Below are positions 24,157 through 33,524 of a stretch of 40,233 nucleotides of DNA, in pieces. The DNA lies in assembly GCF_002995845.1 (NCBI RefSeq), contig NZ_PVXP01000027.1, positions 1 to 40,233 on the forward strand, in the 5' to 3' direction. This stretch comes from Clostridium luticellarii. GTDB lineage: Bacteria; Bacillota; Clostridia; Clostridiales; Clostridiaceae. Both the position numbers and the translations under genes were made by a program. Each line of letters opens with the position of its first letter. Within the stretch, counting starts at the first letter, position 1. Under the pieces are notes generated by a model that ran no database searches, was not told the DNA's origin, and saw nothing but the letters and a program-made list of their open reading frames with translations.

Positions 24157-25872
24157 TTAAGTATTTTTATTATTCTTTTTAACATTGGCATCCTGATTCA
24201 TCCATCCCCTGGAATCTTCAGGCTGCCTTTTTGAGTCCATAGCATTCAATTCATCTGGTCTAAATTTCTGCCGCCAAATAGGATAGTTCAAAACGGTATC
24301 CTTGCTTTTGCTGGTCTTGGGTGGAAAATTAGAAAGAAAGGGGACACCAAAGGATTTCATATTTGACAATATGACAATATCGGAAACTATTCCTATACAT
24401 ATACCAAGAAGTCCCAATACATAGCCAAGGAAAATAAACATGATTCTGATCATCCTGGTGGCGTAGGTCAGACTGAAATCAGGTATGGAATAATTGCCAA
24501 GCACTGTAAAAGAAATTATTATAATTAAAATAGGGCTTATTATATTTGCCTGTACAGCAGCCTGACCTATTATGAGTGCTCCCACTATTCCTATGGTATT
24601 TCCCAGAATACCCGGTATTCTTATACCCGCTTCCCTTATGAGCTCAAAGGAAATCTCCATGAATATAACCTCCACAATTGTGGGAAAAGGCACTTCTTCT
24701 CTGGATCTGGCAATGGCAATCAAAAGAGAGGAAGGTATCATCTCCTGGTGATAATTTACAAGAGCCACATATATCCCCGGCAGCAGCAGAGATACAATTA
24801 TCCCGAATATTCTCATAAATCTCAGCAAAAGTCCATACTGCCATTTTAAAATATAGTCCTCAGAGGTATGAAAAAGAGTGAAAAATGTAATTGGAAGAAC
24901 CAGCACATAGGGAGTTCCGTTGGAGATAAGGGCCACCCTTCCTTCCATAATATAGTAACATACTCTGTCCGGCCTTTCCGTTGACAGAACGGTTGGTATC
25001 AAAAAACAGCTGTCATCTGAAATATATTCCCCCAGCATTCCAGTGCCGGATATAAAGTCCGTTTTTATGCTGTTGATTCTCCTCTTTACCTCCTGTACTA
25101 TTGCAGGGTTGGTTATACCCTCTATGTACATAATTGCACACTCATTGTTATTGCTGGCCCCTACTCTCAACTTCTCCGTAATCAAATCTTTATTCCTTAT
25201 AAGTTTTCTTACAAGAACCACATTGGTGGATAAATTTTCGGTAAAAGCTTCATAAGAACCTTTTACCGATCCCTCCGTCTGTGGCTTATCTACCTGTCTT
25301 TTTGCAAAATCCCCGGTAATGCAGAACCCGTAATAATTACATCCCTCTATATATATTCCCGTATTTCCATAGGTTATTTCATATATGACATCTTTAAGAT
25401 TATTTACAGTTTTCATATTGTTGATTTCAATCACGTTGTTCAATATAAAATTTATTTCTTCCTGATTTCTATCTGCATTTGAGCCGGACTCGTTTTCATC
25501 TTCACCTTCATCGTAATTTTTATAATTTAAAAGTGGCCTTATTATAAAGTTGTTTACAAAATTATTGTTTACAGTATTCTTCAAATAAGTTATGAAAGCA
25601 TTGTATTTTCCTGCAATTTTAATTTTCTTTACAATAATATCCTGATTTATGGGATAATGAAATTCCTGCTCAATAAATTTTATATTGGAATCGATGTCCA
25701 CTTGAATTTTTTCATCGCTGTTTTTTTTAGATCCGTTTTTTATTCTCATTGAATCATAATTATAACTGTCGGCTCCATCGTTTTTATCCGCTTTGGGTAT
25801 ATAAAATTCCTGTATTTCCTTTTTATGCTTATATGTAATCAGAGAAACCAGGCTTTTAAATACATTACTCAT
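24157..25872 (-). CDS. Spore germination protein GerA family (cluster 1)
   Basis: About 571 residues. A large soluble N-terminal region (about 1-375) is followed by membrane helices (IVSLLLPGIYVALVNY, then SFELIREAGIRIP and further helices) and a hydrophilic tail rich in lysine and asparagine (residues about 510-571). Residues 30-60 are low-complexity and polar (many D, N, S). It is the A-subunit of a germinant receptor. Several starts are possible (GTG 25878, ATG 25875, ATG 25872); the last has the best spacing from AGGTG. It lies 69 bases after the end of the second gerB on the same strand, with no terminator seen, so it may be transcribed from the promoter at 27073-27102. Confidence 0.92.
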   Translation of the reverse strand: MSNVFKSLVSLITYKHKKEIQEFYIPKADKNDGADSYNYDSMRIKNGSKKNSDEKIQVDIDSNIKFIEQEFHYPINQDIIVKKIKIAGKYNAFITYLKNTVNNNFVNNFIIRPLLNYKNYDEGEDENESGSNADRNQEEINFILNNVIEINNMKTVNNLKDVIYEITYGNTGIYIEGCNYYGFCITGDFAKRQVDKPQTEGSVKGSYEAFTENLSTNVVLVRKLIRNKDLITEKLRVGASNNNECAIMYIEGITNPAIVQEVKRRINSIKTDFISGTGMLGEYISDDSCFLIPTVLSTERPDRVCYYIMEGRVALISNGTPYVLVLPITFFTLFHTSEDYILKWQYGLLLRFMRIFGIIVSLLLPGIYVALVNYHQEMIPSSLLIAIARSREEVPFPTIVEVIFMEISFELIREAGIRIPGILGNTIGIVGALIIGQAAVQANIISPILIIIISFTVLGNYSIPDFSLTYATRMIRIMFIFLGYVLGLLGICIGIVSDIVILSNMKSFGVPFLSNFPPKTSKSKDTVLNYPIWRQKFRPDELNAMDSKRQPEDSRGWMNQDANVKKNNKNT

Positions 25873-25941
25873 CATCACACCTGCCTACATAATTTATTTT
25901 GAAAGTTGTTATTTTATTATCTGCAGATTATACAATATTAT

Positions 25942-27036
25942 TTAATTACCACTCATATTTTTTCCGGATTTTATATTAAATACTGTAAAAGCCGCCAAGG
26001 TTCCAAAAAACAGTACCGCTGCACATATATACACATATATATTCAAGAATTTAAAAAGCGTGAACAGATTCCTGGAGATCATGTAAGATGCTATATAGAT
26101 CACACCGGCGGCTGTACTTAAAAAAATATTTGAATTTATAACTTTATCCAGCTTAAATTCTCTCATAATTAAAACAAGTGCAAAAAATGTAGTTATATAT
26201 TTTGAGAACCAACCGGCTATCAATTGAAATATCACATAGAACTCGCCGCTTGCTATGAATCCAAAGTAAGATATGAGCTGAGTCTGCACAAGCTTGGGAT
26301 AGGCAATTTCATTGGCCCTCTCCACATCAAAAGTGGCGAGCACTCCTATTATGGCCACAATTATCATCTGAGCCACAAATAAATTTCCTAAAAAAGAGTA
26401 TTTTCTAAGGCCTTTTTTTATGTCCAGCTGGCTCAGATAGGGAAGTGAAATGGCAATCGATGAATACATGCCTATGGATTTCAAAATAGATAAAAAAAAA
26501 TTGGCGCCAATTCCATGTTCAAATAAGGGAAACAGTCTTTTATAATCTTTGAACTGCGACGTTAAAATACCCAGGTTTATTCCATTGAATATGGAAATTG
26601 CTATACATGCCATAATAACTGCCATTACAGAATATCTGCCTCTTTTAACCGTATAAAGCCCTGGTAACACTACAAACAGAAGTATATACCAGACTGGACT
26701 CTCTATGAAAAAATTGGTGTGTATTACATTTGACTCCACGGAGGCACTTTCTACCAGAGATAAAAAAACCACCGCTGCAAATACGATTAAAAATGCATTT
26801 CCAAATAAATTTCCAAAAGACGATATAAATATTTCACGCAGGCTGTAGCAGTTATTTTTTATACATATATTTATCAGATAGTCAAAGTAAACCAGCATTA
26901 TTATACAGGTTATTATAACAACCACCCAGCTGTCTCTGCCGGAAATATTCATAAATATCTGAGGATAAGTTTTTAAACTGGCTATGGACAGGGCGGATAT
27001 TATAAAAAATATATGTTTAAAGCTGAACTTATCCAT
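25942..27036 (-). CDS. Spore germination protein GerB family (cluster 2)
   Basis: A 364-residue GerAB-type protein with about ten membrane helices; its family character is clear from topology and context. It differs strongly from the gerB of cluster 1. ATG at 27036 has GGAGAT at 5 bases. It is divergent from the gerA/gerC pair at 27137-29646, its likely receptor partners, and is followed on its own strand by gerA-gerB-gerC of cluster 1. It may therefore be the first gene of a five-gene minus-strand operon that combines subunits of two receptors. Confidence 0.88.
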   Translation of the reverse strand: MDKFSFKHIFFIISALSIASLKTYPQIFMNISGRDSWVVVIITCIIMLVYFDYLINICIKNNCYSLREIFISSFGNLFGNAFLIVFAAVVFLSLVESASVESNVIHTNFFIESPVWYILLFVVLPGLYTVKRGRYSVMAVIMACIAISIFNGINLGILTSQFKDYKRLFPLFEHGIGANFFLSILKSIGMYSSIAISLPYLSQLDIKKGLRKYSFLGNLFVAQMIIVAIIGVLATFDVERANEIAYPKLVQTQLISYFGFIASGEFYVIFQLIAGWFSKYITTFFALVLIMREFKLDKVINSNIFLSTAAGVIYIASYMISRNLFTLFKFLNIYVYICAAVLFFGTLAAFTVFNIKSGKNMSGN

Positions 27037-27072
27037 AAATAATCTCCATTCACACTAAATTTTACATACAAA

Positions 27073-27102
27073 TATTATCTGCTAAACCATGAATGTTATT
27101 CA
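27073..27102 (-). promoter_or_regulatory. Sigma-G-like promoter of gerB (cluster 2)
   Basis: On the minus strand TGAAT (27102-27098), 18 bases, GATAATA (27079-27073), close to the forespore sigma-G pattern (gAATR, N18, CATNNTA). It is the mirror image of the promoter at 27090-27119, and the two -35 regions overlap. Confidence 0.5.
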
Positions 27103-27119
27103 AGAAAATACAGATAATA
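27090..27119 (+). promoter_or_regulatory. Sigma-G-like promoter of gerA-gerC (cluster 2)
   Basis: TGAAT (27090-27094), 18 bases, GATAATA (27113-27119). Forespore-specific expression is expected of germinant receptor genes. The transcription start near 27126 leaves a very short leader with a GGTGAT site before ATG 27137. Confidence 0.5.
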
Positions 27120-27136
27120 TATCTGGTGATTAAAAC

Positions 27137-28537
27137 ATGAATGATTATTGGAATTATATAAATGACAAATTGAATAACAACTCGGATTTAAAACGCCGTG
27201 AAATAAAATGTAACCGTGGAACTATATACTTGCTGTTCATAGACGACATGTGCGACTCAAAATTCATAAGCCAGTATATAATAGCCCCCCTTATAAAAAA
27301 CAGCAGGCTGATTACCGATTCAGAAATAATAAAAAAGCGGATCCTCTACAGTAATTCCATTGGAGATGTGACTTCCAGAGACGATGCCCTTCTGCACATT
27401 TTATCGGGTGATGTAGTAATCCTGTCTGATTTTTATGACAGTGTTATATTTTGTGACACCAAGGGCTTCAACAGAAGATCTATATCCACCCCTTCCACTG
27501 AGACAGTGATAAAAGGCCCCAGGGAAGGCTTCAATGAAGTTTTGCTGGACAATATATCCCTCATAAGGCGGAGAATAAAAAGCCCACAATTAAAAATTGA
27601 GTACAAGATCATGGGTAAAATCTCCAATACCACTGTGGCACTTTTATATATACAGGACCTGGCCCCCCAAAAAGTATTGAAATACATCAACGACAAACTT
27701 GGTAAAATAGACATAGATTTTCTTCTGGATACAAATTACCTGGAAGAACAGCTTAAAAACCCCAAAACCATTTTTGATACAATAGGGTATACCGAAAAAC
27801 CCGATATTGCAGCCTCCAAAATACTCCAAGGGCATGTAATTGTACTGGTGGATGGTACTCCTTTCGCACTGAGTGCTCCCCATTTTTTTATAGAGAATTT
27901 CCAGATGGCGGACGATTATTATTTAAATTCCTACTATACAAGCATCCTCAGAATACTAAGAATAGCTGCTTTCGGTATTTCAGTGCTTCTGCCGGGATTG
28001 TACATAGCTATTACCACCTATCATTTTTCATTTATACCCCTTATATTTGTTTTCAGGCTTTCATCTTCCAGAGCAGATGTCCCCATACCAACTGTAATAG
28101 AAGTTTACTTGATGTCATTCTTTTTTCAGCTTCTAAGAGAAGCTGGAATAAGGCTTCCGCAGCCCTTAGGACAGTCCATGAGCATAGTAGGAGCTCTTAT
28201 ACTGGGCCAGTCAGCAGTTAGTGCCGGACTTACTTCCCAGACTACGGTAATAATAGTGGCTATTTCAGCTATATCCTCTTTTTTGACTCCTAAATTATAT
28301 GGCCCCATACTTGTATGGAGTTATATAATACTGTTTTTATCCTCCTTGATTGGAATGCTGGGATTCTTTATGGGATTATTCATGATGATATCGGATATAG
28401 CTTCCCTGGACAGCTGCAGATATCCCTATATCACCCCTGTATTGACCAAAGAAAAGCTAAGTTACAAGGACATTCTATACAGAAAAAAATTGACCAATAT
28501 ATCCAAAAATAATTTAAACAGGAATGATACTAAATGA
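27137..28537 (+). CDS. Spore germination protein GerA family (cluster 2)
   Basis: A 466-residue A-subunit, shorter than the cluster 1 gene (about 571) because it lacks most of the extended polar N-terminus and the long tail. It retains the family motifs GPREGFNE, VALLYIQDLAP, DGTPFALSAPHFF, VLLPGLYIAITTYH and REAGIRLPQPLGQ, and about five membrane helices. ATG at 27137 follows GGTGAT. It is coupled to gerC by a 4-base ATGA overlap. Its B-subunit is the divergent gene at 25942-27036. Confidence 0.92.
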   Translation: MNDYWNYINDKLNNNSDLKRREIKCNRGTIYLLFIDDMCDSKFISQYIIAPLIKNSRLITDSEIIKKRILYSNSIGDVTSRDDALLHILSGDVVILSDFYDSVIFCDTKGFNRRSISTPSTETVIKGPREGFNEVLLDNISLIRRRIKSPQLKIEYKIMGKISNTTVALLYIQDLAPQKVLKYINDKLGKIDIDFLLDTNYLEEQLKNPKTIFDTIGYTEKPDIAASKILQGHVIVLVDGTPFALSAPHFFIENFQMADDYYLNSYYTSILRILRIAAFGISVLLPGLYIAITTYHFSFIPLIFVFRLSSSRADVPIPTVIEVYLMSFFFQLLREAGIRLPQPLGQSMSIVGALILGQSAVSAGLTSQTTVIIVAISAISSFLTPKLYGPILVWSYIILFLSSLIGMLGFFMGLFMMISDIASLDSCRYPYITPVLTKEKLSYKDILYRKKLTNISKNNLNRNDTK

Positions 28538-29646
28538 AAAATTTTCTCTGTTATTTTTTAGTAATATGTACACTTTTTCTCAATGGGTGCTTCAATTACA
28601 ATGATATCGACCAGGTTATATTTGCTACAGCCTGTATTGTAGATGTAGACAGCCAGGGTAATCCCATAATCTATATAGAGGCTTTTCGGCCTCAAAAAAG
28701 TTCCGCCGGAAGTGCCGGCGGCGAGGAAAGGATTCTTTTCAGGGGTTCAAGAAAAACCATGTTTGAGACCCTGAGGGATATAAACCTATCTTCCAACTAC
28801 AAATTGAATTTCACTCAGAATATGGGAATTTTTTTTACTGAAAAAGCCGCTGCCCAGGATATGAAAGATTTCATAGACTTCTTTGAAAGAGATCAGGAAT
28901 TTGTCATAAGATCCAATATAGCCATAATAAAGGGATGCGCAGACACTTTTATCAATGTAAAATTAAAGGGTCAGGAATTCATAGGTGTTTTTATCCATGA
29001 TTTGATAAAGAACATCCCTTCATCTTCCAGAGAGGTAATGACAAGTTTAAACGATTTTCTGGATTCAATGAACAGCGACTGCAGAACATCTGTAATTCCC
29101 ATGCTGGAGATAAAACAGGAGCAGCCGGAAAATAAAATAGAAATTGGTGATGGAGCCATAATCACAAATTACAAGATGGTGGACACATTGAGAAGGACTG
29201 ATGTACTGGGTTATAATTTTCTACTCAACAACATAAAAGGCAGCTCTCTGGAAGTAACCAACCCGGATATTCCCTCCAAATTCATAGGCCTGGAGATAAT
29301 AAAAAATAATACAAAAACACGAATGTATTACAGTGGAAAAAAATTGACAGTGCAAAAGATAATCAATGTAAAAGTAAGTATATCCGAAGCTCAAAACAAA
29401 CTCAATTTAGATGAAAATACAGTAAAAAAAATACAGGCCAATGCGGAAAAAAACATAGCCTATGCCTGCAATAAAATATTTCAAGATTACAAAGAAAAGG
29501 ATTTGGATATATTTTATCTCAAAGATGATTTTAAAAGAAGATACCCCAGAGAAAACTCAAACAATATATTTCAGAAAAGCCAGCTTCATATGGATGTACA
29601 TGTTTCCGTGGAAGGATCCTCTACTAAAACAAACTTCAGATACTAA
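28534..29646 (+). CDS. Spore germination lipoprotein GerC family (cluster 2)
   Basis: A 370-residue Ger(x)C protein with a lipoprotein signal (FLVICTLFLNGCFNY; lipobox LNGC, cysteine about residue 19). The middle contains FRGSRKTMFETLRDINL and TQNMGIFFTEKAA, which are typical, and the C-terminal domain is present. ATG overlaps the gerA stop (ATGA). No small D-subunit frame was found after it: 29647-29858 contains stops in the plus frames and hairpins only. Confidence 0.9.
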   Translation: MKNFLCYFLVICTLFLNGCFNYNDIDQVIFATACIVDVDSQGNPIIYIEAFRPQKSSAGSAGGEERILFRGSRKTMFETLRDINLSSNYKLNFTQNMGIFFTEKAAAQDMKDFIDFFERDQEFVIRSNIAIIKGCADTFINVKLKGQEFIGVFIHDLIKNIPSSSREVMTSLNDFLDSMNSDCRTSVIPMLEIKQEQPENKIEIGDGAIITNYKMVDTLRRTDVLGYNFLLNNIKGSSLEVTNPDIPSKFIGLEIIKNNTKTRMYYSGKKLTVQKIINVKVSISEAQNKLNLDENTVKKIQANAEKNIAYACNKIFQDYKEKDLDIFYLKDDFKRRYPRENSNNIFQKSQLHMDVHVSVEGSSTKTNFRY

Positions 29647-29858
29647 CTGCTTCTGCAATACACAATGCAATTAAAGTTCAGTAAGCGAAAGCTTTATCAT
29701 GAAACCCTAAAATCACCGATGGCATCATTGCTTCCAATAGTATATAATAAACGGTGAAATATAATAATTTCTGAGCACAGTTCAAACCATATTAAATATC
29801 AGAGTTCAGAATACGGCATTTGATATTTGTATTCTGAAAAATTAGGAGTGAGACAAAA
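29647..29858 (+). promoter_or_regulatory. Intergenic region upstream of the CvfB-like gene
   Basis: A TATAAT element occurs near 29742, but no good -35 was found. A perfect 10-bp stem (TTCAGAATAC 29805-29814 with GTATTCTGAA 29829-29838, 14-base loop) ends a few bases before the ribosome binding site and could influence translation. No gene is seen. Confidence 0.4.
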
Positions 29859-30713
29859 GTGATATTACTAGGCAGATTCAATCAATTAAAAATAATCCGA
29901 AAAACCAAATTTGGATATTACTTAGATGCTAAAACAGGTGTTACCTCAGATGATGTACTTCTTCCAAATAAAAATACTCCGGGAAACCAGCTTTCCATAG
30001 GAGATGAAGTCAATGCCTTTATATACAAGGATTCAGAGGACAGGACAATTGCCACTCTCAAATCACCACTGGCTCAAGCAGGTGAAATTGCACTGTTAAA
30101 AACCGTATCCAGGGTCAGTTTCGGCTGCTTTATAGATATAGGTCTGGAAAGAGATGTACTGGTTCCAATATCAGAACAAAAATATAAGCTGGAACCGGGA
30201 AAATACTACCCCTTTTATCTATATATAGATAAAACGAATAGAATAGCGGCAACTACAGACATAGACAAATATCTTTTTGAGGTGGAAGCTGAAAACGAGA
30301 AATATGGCCCTGGCGCAGAGGTAAAAGGCATAGTCTATGGGTTTCAGACAAACCACAGTGCCATGGTAGCAGTAGACAAAAAATATAAAGGCGTTATATT
30401 AAACAATGAATACTTCACAAAATTGGAAATAGGTGATGAATTGAATTTAAGAGTAAAAAAAATCTATGAGGACGGTAAATTAGGACTTACACCTAGAAAA
30501 TCTCCAAAATACGAGAGATTATCCCTGGAGGATACCATACTCAATTATTTAAAATCTCACCATGGATTTATGCCTTACAATGACAAGAGTTCTCCCGAAG
30601 ATATAAAAAACATCTTCCATGAGAGCAAAAATTATTTTAAAAATGCTCTGGGAGGACTTATGAAAAAAAATTTAATCTCCCAGGACGAAGATGGAACAAG
30701 GCTTATAGAATAA
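29859..30713 (+). CDS. S1-domain RNA-binding protein, CvfB-like
   Basis: A 284-residue CvfB/YitL-type protein with several S1-like OB folds: about 1-60, about 70-135 (VSRVSFGCFIDIGLERDVLVP) and about 145-215, followed by a winged-helix domain (about 215-280; DTILNYLKSHHGFMPYNDKS). Such proteins bind RNA and modulate gene expression, including virulence factors in Staphylococcus. Start is GTG at 29859 after AGGAG. Transcribed alone, with a strong terminator after it. Confidence 0.88.
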   Translation: MILLGRFNQLKIIRKTKFGYYLDAKTGVTSDDVLLPNKNTPGNQLSIGDEVNAFIYKDSEDRTIATLKSPLAQAGEIALLKTVSRVSFGCFIDIGLERDVLVPISEQKYKLEPGKYYPFYLYIDKTNRIAATTDIDKYLFEVEAENEKYGPGAEVKGIVYGFQTNHSAMVAVDKKYKGVILNNEYFTKLEIGDELNLRVKKIYEDGKLGLTPRKSPKYERLSLEDTILNYLKSHHGFMPYNDKSSPEDIKNIFHESKNYFKNALGGLMKKNLISQDEDGTRLIE

Positions 30714-30717
30714 AAGC

Positions 30718-30754
30718 TGTATGCAATTCATTTAGAATTGCATACAACTTTTTT
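30718..30754. terminator. Bidirectional terminator between the CvfB-like and M20 genes
   Basis: Arms 30718-30729 and 30735-30746 (TGTATGCAATTC and complement) form a perfect 12-bp stem with a 5-base loop. The plus side continues ACTTTTTT; the minus side continues GCTTTTA. It serves the convergent genes at 29859-30713 and 30758-31930. Confidence 0.9.
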
Positions 30755-30757
30755 AGA

Positions 30758-31930
30758 CTAGGAAAGAAAATCAACAGCTACTTGAGTATAAGCCGCAGTC
30801 CCTATAGGAAGAGCATCTTCATCTACATTAAAATAATTGGAATGATGAGAGTAATTGCATCCCTTTTCCTCATTTCTTCCACCAAGAAGCATCAATGAAC
30901 CTGGAATTTTCTCCAGATATTCTGAAAAATCTTCTGAACCCATTATCCTGTTTATACTTATAACTCCCTCTTCACCCATGAATTTCTTTATGGAATTTAT
31001 GGCTGTTCTAGTATATTGCGGCTCATTATCAGTGACAGCACATTTAAAAGTATAATTAAATTCATAATCACACCCATAGGCTTCGCAGGTGTTTTTAATT
31101 ATCTTTTCCATCCACTTTGGAAGTTCTTTTCTAATATCAGCGTTGAAGGTCCTGTTCATTCCTTCCATCTCAGTAGTACCAGGAACTACATTGAACCTCT
31201 CCCCACCTCTTATAGTGCCTATATTTATTACTATTGGACTCCTTACATCATTTACTCTGCTCACTATGCTCTGTATACCTTGAACTATTGCAGAAGAGCA
31301 GACTATGGAATCAACTCCCTGCCACGGAGCAGAACCATGACACGATTTACCGAGTACCTTTAACTTCCAGCTGTCTGCACTTGCCATAATCGGTCCTTCC
31401 TGCAGGGCTATCTTATTTACAGGCACATCAGACCATACATGCATGCCAAAAATATAATCTACATCTGGATTTTTAAGAACTCCTCCCTGTATCAACTGCT
31501 TGGCCCCTTCTGCAATTTCCTCTGCAGGTTGAAACAAAAATTTAACAGTACCTTTTAATTCGTCTTTTCTCTCAGATAACAATTTTGCTGCCCCTAAAAG
31601 CATAGAAACATGGAAATCATGTCCGCAGGCATGCATATACCCTATATTTTCTGAGGAAAAAGGAAGACTCGTTTTTTCCGTTACAGACAATGCATCCATA
31701 TCTGCTCTCAGTGCAATAACCTTTCCTTTCGAACTTCCTTCCAATATGCCCAGGATACCTGTCTCACCAATATGTTCTACTTTTATTCCCATATCCGTCA
31801 GATTTTTTGCAATTATCTTAGAAGTTCTGTACTCTTTAAGTGACTGTTCAGGATGCCTGTGAAAATCACGTCTTAAATCAACTAACCATTCTTTAATATC
31901 TTTCGCCCTATTCAATGTGTCATTTTGCAT
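30758..31930 (-). CDS. M20D family amidohydrolase/aminoacylase
   Basis: A 390-residue M20D metalloenzyme. Metal ligands lie in HACGHD (100-105) and EE at 137-138 (FQPAEEIAEGA), with the dimerisation domain (about 180-290) and MGSEDFSEYL near the end, as in N-acyl-L-amino acid amidohydrolases and hippurate hydrolases. It should release an amino acid from an N-acyl compound in the cytoplasm. It is 28 bases after the transporter gene on the same strand, so the pair probably imports and hydrolyses one substrate. Expression is expected from the -24/-12 promoter at 33213-33228. The substrate is unknown. Confidence 0.9.
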   Translation of the reverse strand: MQNDTLNRAKDIKEWLVDLRRDFHRHPEQSLKEYRTSKIIAKNLTDMGIKVEHIGETGILGILEGSSKGKVIALRADMDALSVTEKTSLPFSSENIGYMHACGHDFHVSMLLGAAKLLSERKDELKGTVKFLFQPAEEIAEGAKQLIQGGVLKNPDVDYIFGMHVWSDVPVNKIALQEGPIMASADSWKLKVLGKSCHGSAPWQGVDSIVCSSAIVQGIQSIVSRVNDVRSPIVINIGTIRGGERFNVVPGTTEMEGMNRTFNADIRKELPKWMEKIIKNTCEAYGCDYEFNYTFKCAVTDNEPQYTRTAINSIKKFMGEEGVISINRIMGSEDFSEYLEKIPGSLMLLGGRNEEKGCNYSHHSNYFNVDEDALPIGTAAYTQVAVDFLS

Positions 31931-31958
31931 ACTATAAGCGCCCCACTTTATAAATAAT

Positions 31959-33152
31959 TTATAATAATTTCAAGAACACACTTGCTATAACTACAGATGC
32001 AATAGATACTGTTACAAAGCCGCCTACCAGCATCCTAGGAAGTAATATATCTACTAAATAATTTCTTTCTTCATCCGTACTGCCTACAGACTTACATACC
32101 TCTGTAGTTATAACATAATCGGCCGGGAATCCGAAAAGCGCTGTAAGTGCACAGGCAAAGGCCATTTCTTTTGAAAATCCAAGAGGTCTTCCCACCAGCA
32201 TTGACATTATAAACATACCCAGAATTCCCAATATTATAAGTACAACTATTGGACCTATTATTCCCAAAAGCTGTCCTGGAGTAACAGTAGACAACTGAGA
32301 AAATACATAAGCCAAAAGTCCAGCTATAAGCCATTTAAAAACCCCGGCTTTAACAAGAGACTGCTCTTCTAAAAATCCCAGTTCACAAAAAATAACTCCA
32401 AGTACAAGACATATTACATACTGGTTCACAGCTCCACCGGTTAAATTAGATAACCAACCTGCAATCATGGACACCAATATTACTTTAAAAAGTATTACCG
32501 GAGCTGTCTGATAAGCTTTAGGAAGTGCAGGTATAAGCTTTTTCCTCTCATTTTCTTCACTTTGAAACATACTTCCTCCTTTTAACACTTTAGGATCAGG
32601 ACCATTTTCCCTAAAATCTTTTATAACCCGTCTCCCCTCTTTCTTCAAGCACCAGGAAGTAATTGGATATCCAAAGAAACTATGGGTTATAAACATTGCT
32701 ATAGGAAGAACAGCAAGGGTGGTAATACCCTGAGCTTTCAATCCCTCAGACATAAGAAGTGCTGCCACTATTCCTCCAGTTAGAGGTGGTGTCGCAGCTA
32801 CGACTGTATGCCAGTCAAACAGCAGCAGTCCTATGGTCATAGTCAAAGCCATAATTCCACACACACCGCATACTGCCACCACTACTGCCTTCCACTGATC
32901 TATCAATTTTCTAAGGCTCATAAGAGTACCCAGATGTACAAGAAGCAGCCCCATGGCAACTTGTATAAATTCTTTTCCAAAAGATGCTTGTACAACTACA
33001 TCCTTGGGCACAAATGTCCAAAATCCTATTAAAAATAGAACAGCAGAGATAAATACTGAAGGAACATAGGCCTTCGTCTTTTGTGATACAACTTCCCCTA
33101 TTAGCAAAAACAACATTACTATGAGAAAGCATTCAACTGATGTAAATTTCAT
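31959..33152 (-). CDS. Putative secondary transporter, about ten helices
   Basis: A 397-residue polytopic membrane protein. Hydrophobic segments occur throughout, with a polar cytoplasmic loop at about 175-215 (KKEGRRVIKDFRENG). Motifs include LTGGIVAALLMSEG and GFPADYVITTE. The overall pattern resembles glutamate/sodium symporter-like (GltS) proteins, but the exact family is not recognised. Partnership with the downstream amidohydrolase and the divergent sigma-54 regulator suggests uptake of an acylated amino acid or related compound; this is inference. ATG at 33152 has an AAAGGGG site. Confidence 0.75.
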   Translation of the reverse strand: MKFTSVECFLIVMLFLLIGEVVSQKTKAYVPSVFISAVLFLIGFWTFVPKDVVVQASFGKEFIQVAMGLLLVHLGTLMSLRKLIDQWKAVVVAVCGVCGIMALTMTIGLLLFDWHTVVAATPPLTGGIVAALLMSEGLKAQGITTLAVLPIAMFITHSFFGYPITSWCLKKEGRRVIKDFRENGPDPKVLKGGSMFQSEENERKKLIPALPKAYQTAPVILFKVILVSMIAGWLSNLTGGAVNQYVICLVLGVIFCELGFLEEQSLVKAGVFKWLIAGLLAYVFSQLSTVTPGQLLGIIGPIVVLIILGILGMFIMSMLVGRPLGFSKEMAFACALTALFGFPADYVITTEVCKSVGSTDEERNYLVDILLPRMLVGGFVTVSIASVVIASVFLKLL

Positions 33153-33212
33153 AAAACTTCTTCACCCCTTTTTAAATTATGGAAACTTGATTCCAATGTT
33201 TTAATTAAGCAA

Positions 33213-33228
33213 GCATTTATCGTGCCAA
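33213..33228 (-). promoter_or_regulatory. Sigma-54 (-24/-12) promoter of the transporter-amidohydrolase operon
   Basis: On the minus strand TTGGCACG, four bases, ATGCT, with GG at 33226-33225, ten bases, and GC at 33214-33213. One base departs from the TTGC consensus. The start should be near 33201, about 50 bases before the transporter ATG. Confidence 0.8.
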
Positions 33229-33442
33229 TCATTTAAAAAAACACTTCAAACTAACGTTCATATGATAAATATAATAAATTCTTTATTTCATCATAATATA
33301 TACAATCTATTAGATATAGTTGTAAATTTGATTCATAATATTAAATTTGAATTTTCTAACTTTAAGTTTTTTTATATTATTATGTCTAAATATGGAATAT
33401 ATAAATTCACCAATCTCATTTTTATTTCATTATTTCTTCAAG

Positions 33443-33472
33443 TTGAAATTATATGTATCAATATGTTACAAT
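33443..33472 (+). promoter_or_regulatory. Sigma-A promoter of the second sigma-54 activator gene
   Basis: TTGAAA (33443-33448), 18 bases, TACAAT (33467-33472), with the start near 33479. One arm of the inverted repeat at 33454-33494 lies in the spacer and the other just after the start, so the activator may repress its own gene. Confidence 0.5.
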
Positions 33473-33494
33473 AAAATTGTCACACATTGATACA
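33454..33494. promoter_or_regulatory. Inverted repeat, likely binding sites of the second activator
   Basis: TGTATCAATATGT (33454-33466) and ACACATTGATACA (33482-33494) are inverted with one mismatch and a 15-base spacer. They lie about 250 bases upstream of the -24/-12 promoter, a normal enhancer distance. The 10-mer TATCAATATG is shared with 4651-4660 near the first activator gene. The stretch 33229-33442 between this site and the -24 promoter is AT-rich and shows no gene. Confidence 0.55.
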
Positions 33495-33524
33495 GTGTAC
33501 ATTTAAAAAAGGTGATATTAAAGC

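Noticed and set aside
29720-29733. TGGCATCATTGCTT as a sigma-54 promoter upstream of the CvfB-like gene
   Set aside because: The distance between GG and GC is too short (7 instead of 10 bases).
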